A model generated the notes under the pieces. The model had not been told where the DNA came from. It saw only the letters and a program-made list of their open reading frames with translations, and searched no databases. From contig JALGPY010000035.1 in NCBI GenBank assembly GCA_023055425.1, forward strand, positions 983,501-1,047,500: a stretch of DNA of 64,000 bases. The letters are read 5' to 3'. This document shows, piece after piece, positions 31,907-43,347 of the stretch (positions are counted from its first letter, which is position 1; every line of letters starts with the position of its first letter). Source of the stretch: Linanthus parryae. Taxonomy: Eukaryota; Streptophyta; Magnoliopsida; Ericales; Polemoniaceae. The position numbers were made by a program, and so were the translations under genes.

Positions 31907-34045
31907 TGATAACGCCCAAATAGGGGTTATTTTATAGCCTGAAAAGATGTGTATGTGTGCTGGAAAGTCGCGTTTTAGCCAGAATTCACCCTCGGAAAGC
32001 CTCGGTTTTAGGAACGAGACGTTTATTTGCTCTTCGTGAATTTCTGCATGTTTTGTACTTTTATTGGATATGATCGCGGGTTTTTTCATGCTTTTTCAGG
32101 AATAGGTTCGGAAAGTGCATCGGGATGCGTGCCGAGACAGAACCGGGATCGCCTCGAGAAACGTGCAGAAAATACTCGGGGCAGGATTTGACCGAGACTG
32201 GTACAAGGGAGAGCGGAATGGAAAACGGAAAGACTGGAGGAAAAAACGAGCAGTGAAAACCGACCGAGGAAGCTGAAAACGCCAAAACCGAGAATCACCG
32301 GGATGCGCTCGGTTGACAATATCTTGAGCTTGACTTGGAATTTTGAAGTGAAACCAGGGGCAAAATAACGGAGACGTCAAGGGCTTTCCGAAAACAGGTT
32401 ATAATGCTGAAACGGAGTCCGGCCGAAAAACCGACTCCCGTCACGTGTGGGTCCCAGACAGGCCACGCCCGAGTAAGGAGTCTCGATTTCCGGTGTCCAG
32501 AGTCATGAGCAGCTAATTCAGGGTCGTGACGATTTCTGGGACAGTTTTGGCCTAGGGGTATTTTGGTCATTTTGGCACCGGGCCCGGTTTTCCGGAGTCA
32601 AGTTCAGATTTTGTCTCCCAAATTCAGTCAGCACTTTTCCTATGGCCAGAGTCAGGATTGGACAGAATTCGGAGCGGTTTTGACCCAGGGGTATTTTGGT
32701 AATTTTGACAAGTTTCGGGTCAAAACGCAAGACGGGAACACGGGAAAGCAGGAAGACACCGAGGAAGGAAGACCGGAGATTTCTGGCAGAAGTGTGGGAC
32801 CCGGGAGACCCAACCGGGCCCACCAGAGGACCAAGCAGGGCCACCACCACAGCCCCTGCCTGCGTATATACGCAGGGGCTGCGTATATACGCAGCCTTGC
32901 GTATATACGCAGGCAGGGAGGTGGTGGTGGGTGGATTTTTTGGGCCCTGGTTGCGTATATACGCAACCCTGCGTATATACGCAGCCAGTTTGACTTTTTT
33001 TTTCCCGAGTCGGTGGACCGATGGCAGTTTCCGTAATTTCTGGCGCAAGCGTTTTCGGGAAAAACAGCACTATTTAAAGACTCGTCCAGACTCGTTTTGA
33101 GACAGCATACAGAATACACAGAACAGATCAACACAAGACAGCACAACCGAAGGAGAAGACGGAGCATCCCGGAGAGCACGGAAACGTGAATCCAGATTCA
33201 AGACACCCGTTTGCTTTTCTTCTCTCTTATTCAAAAACTGTGTTATTTTACGTTATGAATTTCAGTAGCTAAACTTTTTACCTAGGTTCTCGGTGAACCT
33301 AGGGTTTCGTTTTCAGAGATTAGTTCTACGTTTTGACTATGAATTCATGATCGTATTATCTTAATATCAGCAGCTTTATTCGTTATTCTGTCTTTGAATT
33401 TTACTGTTTATGCATGATCGGAGTCGCGAACCAGAATTGCTACAGACCCGAGCCGGTAGGTGAAAACGTCCGGTTAGGGTTAGGAAGAGAAGACAGAATT
33501 TAGCACCTTACCCCGATGGGCCGACTAGCGAAGGGGAGTTAGGACTAGCCTGAAATCGTTGAGACCAACTGTTAGAGAATCTGACCCGGGCCATCAGGAC
33601 AGGTTAGAAACCCTAGCAGCCTTAGAACGAGACTGCAGACTTAGGCAGCTTAACAGGAATCCGACAGTCTGCAGGATTGTGATAACGTGCAGGAAAAGAA
33701 AAGATACTGCACAATTGGTACGTGGCACGGATAACGAGACTGCTGTGTGTTTTCATGTCAAACAAAGAACGAAAATCTGAAGAACCCTAGGGGATCCCGG
33801 GACCTAGTATCTCAAACCCTAGTTTTACAACCTTAAGATTATTCAGAAAACTTTCACAAAAATATTCACGTTTCAGTTATTTACTTTCAAACTCTCAAAA
33901 TATTCCTCCTTCTTACACTCTGTTCGTTAAAACTGATTACTAGAAAAACCTGCAAAGTCCCTGTGGGATCGATAAACCGAGTCGAAAATACTCTCTATAT
34001 TACTTGATTCGTATACTTGCGAATAGCACGCTAAATTGCGCATCA
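31907..34045 (+). repeat. 3' LTR of the young gypsy element
   Basis: Same 2,139-bp length as the 5' LTR, with about five single-base differences and no indel noticed. It carries the same five palindromes at 32861-32983. Confidence 0.95.
32861..32983. repeat. Five TGCGTATATACGCA palindromes in the 3' LTR
   Basis: These are the exact counterparts of the 5' LTR cluster, with unchanged spacing and flanks. With the five of the 5' LTR and the eight internal ones the element has 18 copies. Confidence 0.95.
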
Positions 34046-34158
34046 AGCACCCACGTGGATCAGCACGGGTGGTGATCCGGTGTGGATGGAGCACATATGG
34101 GTGTGCTGGATGGCTGCCACGTGGCGATAATCCGCCTGTCTGGAAAGCAGTATCTACA
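34046..34158 (-). repeat. Tat 3' LTR, right part
   Basis: It continues the LTR after the young gypsy (34046-34050 is its AGCAC duplication). It aligns with 54358-54467 (CGGGTGGTGATCCGGTGTGG, GGTGTGCTGGATGGCT) and ends ATCTACA at 34158, i.e. TGTAGAT on the element strand. Two CCACGTGG (G-box-like) words are present. Confidence 0.9.
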
Positions 34159-34171
34159 ATAGCCCCCTTTT
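34159..34171 (-). other. Polypurine tract of the Tat element
   Basis: On the minus strand AAAAGGGGGCTAT directly precedes the LTR start TGTAGATACTGC, so the left LTR is the 3' LTR. Confidence 0.8.
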
Positions 34172-34654
34172 GCGCGATTGTCACGCGCTCCTCTGTTGTG
34201 CAGTCGCACAAAATCAGCCGTGCGTGAAGTTCACGCAGACCCTTTGATTTTGAATTCGAAACCCCCATAGCCCCCAGTCATAGCCATGATTGCCTAGGGT
34301 TTGGGAAGCACCGTTTAGCCTCTGATGAAGCGTGGCCTCTTTCGAGTTAATCAAACGACATCCAATTTTGCCTATTTTCGAGGCAGGGATAGATCAAACG
34401 TCAAATCTTCCCGATTTCAAAGCGTTGCTGACTCAGCAGTACTCAAGGTTTGCGACTTTTCGAGGGTTTATTTAAACCCCTCTATGCCTATGATTGAGAC
34501 TTTTCTGCTTTGCTCTCTCAAGAAAAACAAGCATTCAAGCGTCAGCCAGGCTAGTGAGTTTGCAGTTTACGATTTTGCAGTTAATCTTCTCCCCCTTTTC
34601 CTTTTCCCTTTTCCTCACAGACTGTTGGAATCTTGATGATTTTTGTTTGTAGCG
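34172..34654 (+). other. Leader region of the antisense gene in the Tat element
   Basis: It contains a TATA-like GGTTTATTTAAACCCC at about 34464-34479 and a pyrimidine-rich stretch ending TTTGTTTGTAG just before the ATG at 34655, which resembles a promoter and a leader intron. No protein-coding sequence is recognised. Confidence 0.45.
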
Positions 34655-37600
34655 ATGGTTCCCAAGAAAGCTGCTGAAGTTCCAGAACTGCCTAGCGAGT
34701 TGTGGTACAAAGCCCCTTACCTTGGGGGTGATGATTTTAATGCAGCCACCATTATGGCATCCCCTCTCCAAGCATCCCCGTTGAATGATTCCTTACAACT
34801 TGTTCCCGAACCAGCAAGGTCTGATTGGGACGTGGTTAATGCTGGGAATGTGCAGCGCTTTGGCATGGAGGCTGGCTTGTATGGATTCACTAACATTCTT
34901 CCACAGTCCTTCATGGAGGGTTTTGACTGGATGGAGGAGTGGACGGAAAACATCCTTTGCTATTACGCGCTAGACCTGAATCGCGCTAATATTTTTCACG
35001 CCGTTCGTGCAACCAAATGTCTCCGTATCTGGCATGATATTACCATGCTCCAGGCACTAATTTCCCAGGTATTCCAGAAAAATCCACACTTTTCATCTCT
35101 GCCATCTTGAAGTTGCTCATACCTGAGAGGACTTGGAGGTCTTGCTGAACCTCCCAAGCATGGGAATCATTGAACCCTTAGCTCCTTTGACCGACCCAGA
35201 CGAGATTCAATTATTTGAATATTTGAAGGTCCTTATAGCGGATGCTGGCTCGAAATGAATGCCCGACGCGACCAAACCTTGTGGAGAATTCCCACGTATA
35301 TCCTCTGGTCCAAAGAACAATTGGTCAAAATGGCTCATGTACTTCTTTACAGACTTTTTTGATCCCTCCGTGGCTCGCGAGTGGCGGGACAAAGACCCGG
35401 AGGCGGTCATCAGTGTTGTAGGAAAAGGGTTTCATTTTACCCTTTGCGGCTATATTTGCGTGTGGTTGTCGTGGTACTTGATAGATGGGTTTCCCCATGA
35501 TGGAGTCTTTATGCACGTGCTTCCGATTGCAGTGAGGTTATCACTTAGAAAAAAGGTAGCCCTAGGACCACTCGTGCTGGGCTCTTTGTATCACCGCCTT
35601 GACTTGGCCGCTGCTCATGTCGAGTAGTCGCGGGGAAGAGTCGACGTTTGTACCTTTGTTAATACTGCCTTTCTGTCCCTGTGGGCTTTCGTGAGATGGC
35701 CTGGATATGCCCCTATTCCTGTGAAGATGGGCCTTTGGAATACTCCTAGCGTCCCTCAAATCTTCCACAGTCTTCGAGCGTGGCGCTGGTATAATACGGA
35801 GGCTCCACAACGGACATTTGCCTTGATAATCGACGATGCTCGCTTCTTTGCGCGTCGACCCTACGCTACCCGTTTGAAGGATGAGAATATAGACTTCTGG
35901 GAGGACTTATATCCGAAGCAAGATATCACTCTTTCCGCTGAGCACATAACTAAAGGTTATTGGTCTTTCAGTAGGTTTGTGAACTGGGTTGGAAGAGGAT
36001 TTCTTCCCGCGCTACCTGAATACGTGCTGGATACCGAGTTTTCCGGCGATTATGAACAGGTTACCGTGCCGTATGAGCCTGTTTGCGTCAGTCCCCAATT
36101 TGGGTATGACGCCGTTGCTCCTCCACTGTGGCCTGACCCCGTTGACTGGGGTTGCTATGACAGTCTCTTGTGTGGCAAGGGTGCGTCCTCCCTTCTTGGT
36201 GAGCTTCCTTTGATCCAAACCTCGCGTGAAATGAGGGGTCGGAATACTCCAAACTGGGTATCCTTCTGGAACTTCCAGACTCTTCTCCTTCTCAACTTTC
36301 ATGATATCCCTTCTCCTAACAGGATGCCTATATTTTCAACCAACGAGTATCCTTTTGAAGCACTCTGTAGCCGTGATGATTGTAGTTATGGATACTTTTC
36401 ACTGCTGGCTAAAGATCGGCATTTATGCCCCAGCTAATTCTTGACGAAAAGATTGAAATTGCTAAGCGTAAATCCTTCATGGCTAGGGCCAAGTATTCCA
36501 ATTCTTTTGTTCAGGTATGCTCTCGCTTCTTCGTTCACTTTATGTACAAACGCGCTTTGCTTTTCCTCTTTAACTGGTATCTTGACTTTAGTGTTGTCTA
36601 AGGAGTTTTGCGTCCGGAGATAGAAGCGCGAGTTTCGCTGCTCGCATACGGGAAGAAAGAGCAGCCTTGCAAGGATCATCCATTCTTGACAACCGTATTG
36701 AGCCTGCAATGCCTATGTCTCCCGAAGTTTAGTTGATGGTTTCTGATGCACTGGTAACTTTCCTGGCTTCTAATGGGAAGAGCTCTTTGAGAAAGAGACT
36801 TCCTTATGAAACTCATTCCAGTGAGATACTCATGCGGGAACCGAAGCGCCCTCGCGTTGGGACAACCGGCCAAGCAAGTTCGAGATCCTCAGCACGGAAG
36901 GGACATACCTATTTTCTTGGTAACCATGCCTGTTGACTTTGTGGAGCTCTCATACTTATTTTGTGGCAGGTGAAACTCTTGGCGAAGGGGAGGCAGAGGA
37001 GGCCGTGGTGAGCAAGCGTGTTGCTGACGACAGACGCCTTGCACAGATCGAGAGGCAGGATGAAGAGCCATATATACTCATCTCTTCAGATGAGGAAGAC
37101 AATGCACGAGACTTACGCGCTGAACGAGATGTGTCACCTGTGAACGATGTTGCTTGTGAAGAGGGTTTTGGAGAAACCGCTCCCCCCCAGGCGTGATGTG
37201 GTGTTAGGAGAACGTGCTCCTTGTGCGAGGGAAATTACTGCTAATGTTCCAAAATCTGCCTCCCAGACTGAACTAAATCAGGGTGGCCTCTTCCACGCCG
37301 AGTCTTCCCAGGTTGTCCCTTTTTCCGGGTGATTTTGTTTTGGATTTGGACGTTCTTTCCTCCGAAAATGCATTCGAGATATGGGGCTCGCAAACCGCAT
37401 CCCCTGTTGCTGTGAGGAGGGACTTGGTAATTCCTGAGGTATATTTTGCACGTGAGGCTAGAGCTGATGAGGAACTGACCGTCATAGCAAGTGTTAGCTT
37501 GGGGGCGACATTGCCCATCGCTCCCCTTCAGCAAATTATCGAAGGAACTGGTAAGCCCAGCCTTATCTTTGCTCATCATACCTTGATTTTTAAGCCAACA

Positions 37601-38105
37601 CTTTGCCAAGTATATTATCGCGCTTGTGCATGTAGATATTGATCAAGCCTGCCTGGAGTGGCTTATGAAAGTTTGTGTGTCTTTCCCTTCTGCTCTAGAG
37701 CTGTCTCCAGAAGACAGAGGGAAAACATTCAAAGAGTTCGCTTCTTTCCTGGGAGAGATGTATCAGGCTACTCCTGCAAGTACCACACCGGCTAAAGCCC
37801 AAGAGTTCCTTGCAAGCGTGCAGAAGCTTGAACAGCTTGCACCAGGACGGTTGGACTTAAGCTTCCTTGCACAGTGGTTGACGAGAATTCATAACTCTGC
37901 CAATTTCGGAAATGATCTTGCTACTTTTAAAAAGGAGACAACAGCTCTTGCCGCGCGCAGGGAAGAGTTCGAGCGCCAAGGCAAGGAATTGAATGAGGCA
38001 GTGAAGCATCATGAAGACAGCAAAGCCCGTATTGCAGATCTTTCTGCTAACTCCCTCAAGCTGTCAGCGCGAGATTCTTTGCTGGAGAATTTCTTTGAAG
38101 AATGA
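34655..38105 (+). pseudogene. Antisense accessory gene of the Tat element: plant mobile domain (PMD, aminotransferase-like) protein
   Basis: The first exon-like ORF starts at ATG 34655 (MVPKKAAEVPELP), after a TGTAG acceptor-like site, and runs to 35110. The next blocks are in one frame (35160-36437) with stops at 35256 and 35625: SWYLIDGFPHDGVFMHVLPI, ALGPLVLGSLYHRLDLA, and WNTPSVPQIFHSLRAWRWYN resemble the PMD fold of plant transposon-derived proteins. A later segment (36933-37196) has YILISSDEED, a SUMO-interaction-like motif. The final ORF 37626-38105 ends in a charged coiled coil. Tat elements often carry such a gene in opposite orientation between pol and the 3' LTR. Introns are likely, but the stops suggest decay. 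Function unknown. Confidence 0.65.
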
Positions 38106-38698
38106 GGCTGTCTTGACAAGGAAAGCGTTTTCCTTGTCGTGCTTTTTCTTTGTGCCCTGTGTGGCTGTAATACTGGTAGAATGTGGACAATATGTATATG
38201 TACATCTATTGTCCATGCCTTGTGTTGTATTTGCATAAATACTAAATGCTTGACCATATGATTGTCCCTCAAGGGCAAGTGTTATTTTGTGCCCCTTTGT
38301 AGGCAAGCACACTATTAAGAAAATTCTCTTTCTGCAAGTTATGACATGAAAGGGTTTTATTGCTACCGTATGAGATAGGCTTGCGGGAAATTGTCACGCG
38401 CCTCCTGCTACCATATGAGTTAGTGTGGTCGCACTTCTATTTGATGAAGTGGATTTACCTTTAGGCTGCGAAAACTTTGGCCTCTCTTCTAGGCAATCAT
38501 GCGGGTGAGCCTCCCTTGTATGGTCCCCAAATATTCCCTGTGCTATTTTTGCACATGATTGTCGTCTAATAAGATAGACTCCTTCGCGTTAGGCTACCAT
38601 TAGGAAAAAAAGCCTACTTATGTCCCTGCTATCCTATGAGATAGGCTTGTATTGCTATCATGTGAGATAGGCTTGTGCCCTTATCATGTGATATAGGC
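38106..38698. repeat. Left part of a 26-bp hairpin minisatellite in the Tat 3' region
   Basis: After about 230 bp of non-coding DNA, units of the type CTATCATGTGAGATAGGCTT appear, clearest at 38625-38698. Each holds the inverted repeat CTATC...GATAG. The array is interrupted at 38698 by the Angela-like element; TAGGC at 38694-38698 is the target duplication. Confidence 0.75.
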
Positions 38699-40127
38699 TG
38701 TAGGGTTCTGATTCATGGATGCGCAACGGAAACAATAATTAACCATGCAAAACCCTCCAAGGATCACAAGTCAAGAGAAATAACGATGGTAAAGGAAGAA
38801 ATCAATAACACACCTTAGGGTTCTCCTTTGATGACTTCAAACGCGAATTGTGTCACGTTCTCTATAGTTGATCCACGCCTAGGGTTTATTTCTAGATCTC
38901 CCACTCCTTAGTGCTAGCCCGGAAAGAGGAAGAGGAAGAAGAATCACGCAAAACGAGACGAACCAAAGGAGGTTTCGGCCTCCTTTGGTGCCTACGGGGA
39001 CGGGCGGCGGGCTAGGGGGGCGGCGGCTCCACTAGCTTGTTGCTCTCTCTCCTTTTGTTCTCTCCCACTCTTGTTATGTTCAATTATGAGCATAAGTTGT
39101 GGGAAGGAAGGAAGGAAGGAAGGTCCTTTATATAGTCCAACAACTCCTTGCCAACTACCTAAAGGACTTATTCTAGTCCTACTAGAATTCAATTTAGTCC
39201 CTTCCTTGCAAATTAGTCCCTACTAAGTTTGCAAGGTTTTGCAAAGTGATCCTTCTAATTAATTAATCCAGTTAATTAATTCCAAAATCTAGTTCAACTC
39301 TATATAGCGTGTGAACCCAAAGGTTCTATCTAGTTGGTAGCAACTATTTGCTAATATGGAGCGGTTTCTAGCAAAATATCCATTCTAGCCAACTAATAGA
39401 ATAGTCATCTTGACAACCTTTGTACAAGTAATTGTCTCATCCCTTTGTCTCTATATCCGGATTGGAAACGAGACATACAAGTCACACTTGTATATCCAAT
39501 CCATAGTTTCTCGATCCATGAGAATAGCCTTATTCGTGCAAGTAACATCAATATCCCATATTGATTTATTTGAGTCTGGCCAGACATTCTATAAGCACTA
39601 TCCCTCGAGTGGCCTAGGATATTTGCTCCCGTTATGTGGGAGGCAAAAATTCTATCTACGTCCACTACGATCTCTAAGCTTGCTTCTTATTGTATCCAGT
39701 ACACGCCTTTATAACTACCCAGTTACGGTGTAGCGTTTAACGCTACCAAAATCACAATAATCCACAACTAGAATATCTAGTGACTTCAAGTCTAAGGATG
39801 AAAATACCTTTGCACCGCGAGAAGCGCTTGTGACTCAACATAACGTGTATGTAGCCTTCTCGGAGATGGGTCAATCCAGTGCGTCATTACCCTTAATGCA
39901 CACCTATGTGTTGGATCGTGATATCTCCATATCAATCCAACCCCATACTAGTCCATAGATGATTGTCCCATTAATCATTATTCTGGACTAGGGATATTTA
40001 AGATAAACAACACAATTGTAAATCTAAGGACTTCATTATATTAAATATCCAATAAATAGTAAATGAATTTCTAGCCACAAATAAATTCATACTAAACTAG
40101 ATTGCCTCTAGGGAATCTATTCCAACA
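38699..40127 (-). repeat. Element A 3' LTR
   Basis: Length is 1,429 bp. On the minus strand a TATA box TATATAAA is at 39134-39127. GTAGCGTTTAACGCTAC at 39730-39746 is an 8-bp hairpin. A GGAAG microsatellite lies near 39100-39122. The neighbouring tract GTGCAAGTGGGAGAC (minus strand, 40142-40128) is the polypurine tract. Confidence 0.92.
39127..39134 (-). promoter_or_regulatory. TATA box in Angela-like LTRs (element A 3' LTR shown)
   Basis: The minus strand reads TATATAAA within GGACTATATAAAGGACC. Counterparts are at 46167-46174 (A, 5' LTR), 55948-55955 (B, 5' LTR) and 63425-63432 (B, 3' LTR), all at the same place in the LTR. Confidence 0.7.
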
Positions 40128-40141
40128 GTCTCCCACTTGCA

Positions 40142-41050
40142 CTAGAGCCAATCTAGCGCATCTCGTATGCCCATACTCCTAGTGTGCCCTTCATGCTTCC
40201 ACTGCGTGAGCGGCTTTGTAAGCGAGTCTGACAGATTCTCATATGTAGGAATCTTGCATATCCGAACGTCTCCTCTATCGATAATATCTCGAATCAGATG
40301 AAACTTTCTGAGCACGTACTTGGATTTCTGGTGCGACCTGGGTTCCTTCGATTGCGCGATCGCCCCAGTGTTGTCACAGTACAACTCAACTGGATCCGCA
40401 ATGCTAGGAACCACACCAAGTTCAGAAACAAACTTTCTGATCCAAACAGCTTCATTTGCTGCGCCATTTGCAGCAATGTACTCAGCCTCTGTTGTAGAAT
40501 CAGCTACCGTCTCTTGCTTGGAACTCTTCCGGCTCACCGCTGCTCCATTCAGGCAAAACACATATCTCGATTGTGATCTAAAGTCATCTCTGTCAGTTTG
40601 GAAGATTGCATCAGTGTAACCCCTTACACGCAACTCTTCCTCACCGCCAAATATCAAGAAAGCATCCTTAGTTCTTCTCAAGTACTTTAGGATGTTCTTG
40701 ACTGCAATCCAGTGACTCTCACCTGGATTGGAATGGTATCTGCTTGTCATACTGAAGGCATATGACACATCTGGTCTAGTACATAACATGGCGTACATGT
40801 TGGATCCTATGGCCGAGGCATAGGGAATCCTACTCATGCGTTCCTTCTCAATCTCATAGGAAGGACAACTACTCTTCGAAAGAGTGATTCCATATGTCAT
40901 GGGCAAGAATCCCTTCTTGGAATCTTGCATGTTGAACCGTTTCAACACCTTGTCAATATATGTACTCTGACTTAGGCCTAGCAACCTCCTAGATCTATCT
41001 TTATAAATCTTTATACCGAGTATATAGGCTGCTTCCCCTAAGTCCTTCAT
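40142..41050 (-). pseudogene. pol: Element A RNase H domain (end of pol)
   Basis: 302 codons are open from ATG 41050. The first part is the RT thumb/connection (AYILGIKIYKDRSRRLLGLS, YAMLCTRPDVSYAFSMTSRY); the second is copia RNase H (RGYTDAIFQTDRDDFRSQSR, TVADSTTEAEYIAA, LYCDNTGAIAQSKEP). The ORF ends DALDWL near the polypurine tract, the true end of pol. A TGA at the border to RT separates it from the rest of pol. Confidence 0.9.
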
Positions 41051-42352
41051 TCAGAAACACTTCCCTAGCCAATCTTTAACAGATTGCAGCATGGGAACGT
41101 TGTTTCCAATGAGTAGTATGTCATCCACATACAAGACCAGAAAAGCTACAGAGCTCCCACTAACCTTCTTGTAGACACAAGACTCATCTTCGTTTCTGAT
41201 GAAGTCAAACTCTTTGACTACTTCATCAAAACGTCGATTCCAACTCCTAGAAGGTTGCTTCAATCCATAAATGGATCGTTGCAGCTTACATAATTTGTTG
41301 GCTTGCTTTGGATCCTCAAAACCCTCTGGCTGTATCATATACACGCCCTCGAGGAGATTCCCATAAAGGAATGCTGTTTTGACATCCATCTGCCAAATCT
41401 CATAGTCATGGTATGCTGCAATCGCAAGTAGGATTCGGATGGATTTGGTCATAGCAACCGATGAAAAGGTTTCATCATAGTCAATACCATGAATCTGGCT
41501 GAAACCTTTAGCCACCAATCGGCCCTTATAGGTAATCACATTACCATCCATGTCGATCTTCTTCTTGAAGACCCACTTGCACCCTATGGGCCGCGCCCCT
41601 TCGGGTGGTTCCACCAAAGTCCATACTTTGTTGGTATACATGGATTCCATCTCGGATCTCATGGCTTCTAGCCACTTCTGAGATTCTGGGCCATTCATGG
41701 CCTCCTCATAGGTAGTAGGCTCATCATCTATGAGCATCGTGTCATCGGAATCGGTCACGAGAAGTCCATACCTCTCGGGTTCCTGGCGCACTCTACTAGA
41801 TCTACGAAGCTCTTGTGTTACCTGAACAGGTTGCTCCACAACTACTTGTGGTTCATGTTCATGTTCCATAATCGGTTCAGGGATTTGTGGTTCTTGAACC
41901 TCTTCAAGTTCTACAGTCCTCCCACTTGCTTCTTTAGAGACAAACTCTCTTTCTAGAAACACGCCGGTCCGAGCAACAAACACTTTGTTCTCGGCTGGAT
42001 TGTAGAAGTAGTAACCCTTAGTTTCCTTAGGGTACCCCACAAACTTACACTTATCCGATTTCGGCCCTAGCTTGTCTGATTGTAAACGTTTTACATAGAC
42101 ATCGCAGCCCCAAATCCTCATGAACGACAGTGTAGGACGCCTCCCACTCCACATCTCATATGGTGTCTTCATGACTGATTTAGATGGAACACGGTTAATG
42201 GTGAAAGCTGTACTTAATAGAGCGTGGCCCCAAAATGATAATGGAAGATCGGTTTGATAGATCATAGATCGAACCATATCCAATAGGGTTCGATTCCTCC
42301 TCTGAGACACGCCATTCCATTGTGGCGTTCCGGGTGGAGTGTGTTGGGACAC
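41051..42352 (-). pseudogene. pol: Element A integrase C-terminal part and reverse transcriptase
   Basis: 433 codons are open. It starts within the integrase (PPGTPQWNGVSQRRNRTLLD). The third catalytic residue, normally Glu in ...NGVSERRN, is Gln (codon on + strand 42302-42304). The C-terminal domain follows (DKCKFVGYPKETKGYYFYNP). RT has WVFKKKIDMDGNVITYKGRL, DVKTAFLYGNLLEGVYMIQP and catalytic YVDDILLIGNN. It stops at the RNase H border. Confidence 0.9.
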
Positions 42353-43007
42353 GATCCCACACTCTCTAAGATAGTCGTCAAACTCTTGGCTTAAGTATTC
42401 TCCTCCATGATCCGATCGTAGAGCCTTGATACTTTTGTTAAGTTGCTTCTCTACTTCATTTTTGAATTATTTAAACACTTCAAAGGATTCTGATTTTTCC
42501 CTCATAAGGTACACAAATCCATATCTACTGTAGTCATCAGTAAATGTAATGAAGTAGACATAACCACCCCTGGCAGGCGTGGCAAATGGCCCACACACAT
42601 CAGTATGTATGAGCGCCAATTGCTCACTAGTCCTTTCACCTTTCTTATTGAAAGGGGACTTTGTCATTTTTTCCCAATAAACAAGCCTCACATGTCTCAT
42701 ATGATTCAAAATCAAATGAGTCTAGTAATCCATCCTTATGGAGTCTAGATACACGTTTCTCATTTATGTCGCCTTAACGACAGTGCCATAAATAAGCAGG
42801 ATTTAAATCATTTATTTTAATCCGCTTGGTATTAATGTTGTAGACAGGATTGCTTAGATCAAGGACATACAGTCCATTAAATAATTGCGCACTAAAATAG
42901 TGAATATTATTCAAATAAAAGGAACAACAATTGTTCTTTATTGAAATAATAAAACCATTCTTGTCCAAACAAAAATTAGAAATAATGTTTCTACTCATAA
43001 GGCACAA
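42353..43007 (-). pseudogene. pol: Element A pre-integrase and integrase N-terminal part
   Basis: Fragments 43007-42774 and 42715-42467 read NINTKRIKINDLNPAYLWHC, then KSPFNKKGERTSEQLALIHT, DVCGPFATPARGGYVYFITF and TDDYSRYGFVYLMREKSESF. The first catalytic Asp (HTDVCGPF) and the second (ALRSDHGGEYL, near 42425) are present. A stop after EVFK and a frame break near 42770 inactivate it. Confidence 0.88.
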
Positions 43008-43347
43008 AATAGCAATTTTTTAATTCTAAAACTAAACCTGAAGGCAGAGATAGCTCGCACACGCCTATGGCCAACGCAGCAACTTTTGCTCCATTCCCAA
43101 CGCGCAGGTCTACCTCTCCTTTAGCCAATCTTCTACTTCTTTTTAGATCCTGCACATTTCGACAAATGTGAGATCCAAATCCAGTATCTAATACCCATGA
43201 TGTAGAGACAGTTAAATTGACATCTACAACAAAAATACCTGGTGGTGGTGGAATCACTATTCCAAGCCTCTTGTCCTCGAGATATTTTGGGCAGTTCCTC
43301 CTCCAGTGTCCAGGCTGACTGCAGTAGTGACATTCACCTTTAGTCAC
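42991..43347 (-). pseudogene. Element A gag zinc knuckle and protease
   Basis: A complete CCHC box CHYCSQPGHWRRNC is followed by the protease active site WVLDTGFGSHIC. It is in a different frame from the upstream gag ORF because of a deletion in the Lys/Gly-rich linker. Confidence 0.88.

Larger units (their letters stand above)
24253..34045 (+). mobile_element. Young non-autonomous Athila-type gypsy element (gag-protease only)
   Basis: The two 2,139-bp LTRs start TGATAACGCC and end GCGCATCA. The AGCAC at 24248-24252 and 34046-34050 is the target duplication. A primer-binding site follows the 5' LTR, and a polypurine tract precedes the 3' LTR. The only substantial gene is an intact gag-protease ORF; RT, RNase H and integrase are absent, so movement would need enzymes from another element. 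Five LTR differences were found by eye (near 24858, 25016, 25548, 26231 and 26267), about 0.23 percent, so insertion was recent. The Tat 5' LTR at 54340-54380 shows the uninterrupted site. Confidence 0.95.

Noticed and set aside
34655..38105. Ordinary host gene between elements
   Set aside because: It lies inside the Tat element between the polypurine tract and pol, in the usual place and orientation of Tat accessory genes, and has in-frame stops.
39000..39130. Functional promoter microsatellite (GGAAG)n
   Set aside because: It is a short repeat in both LTRs of element A without evidence of function; noted under the LTR only.
40298..40619. + strand ORFs over the element A RNase H
   Set aside because: Antisense shadows of the pol reading frame on the minus strand.
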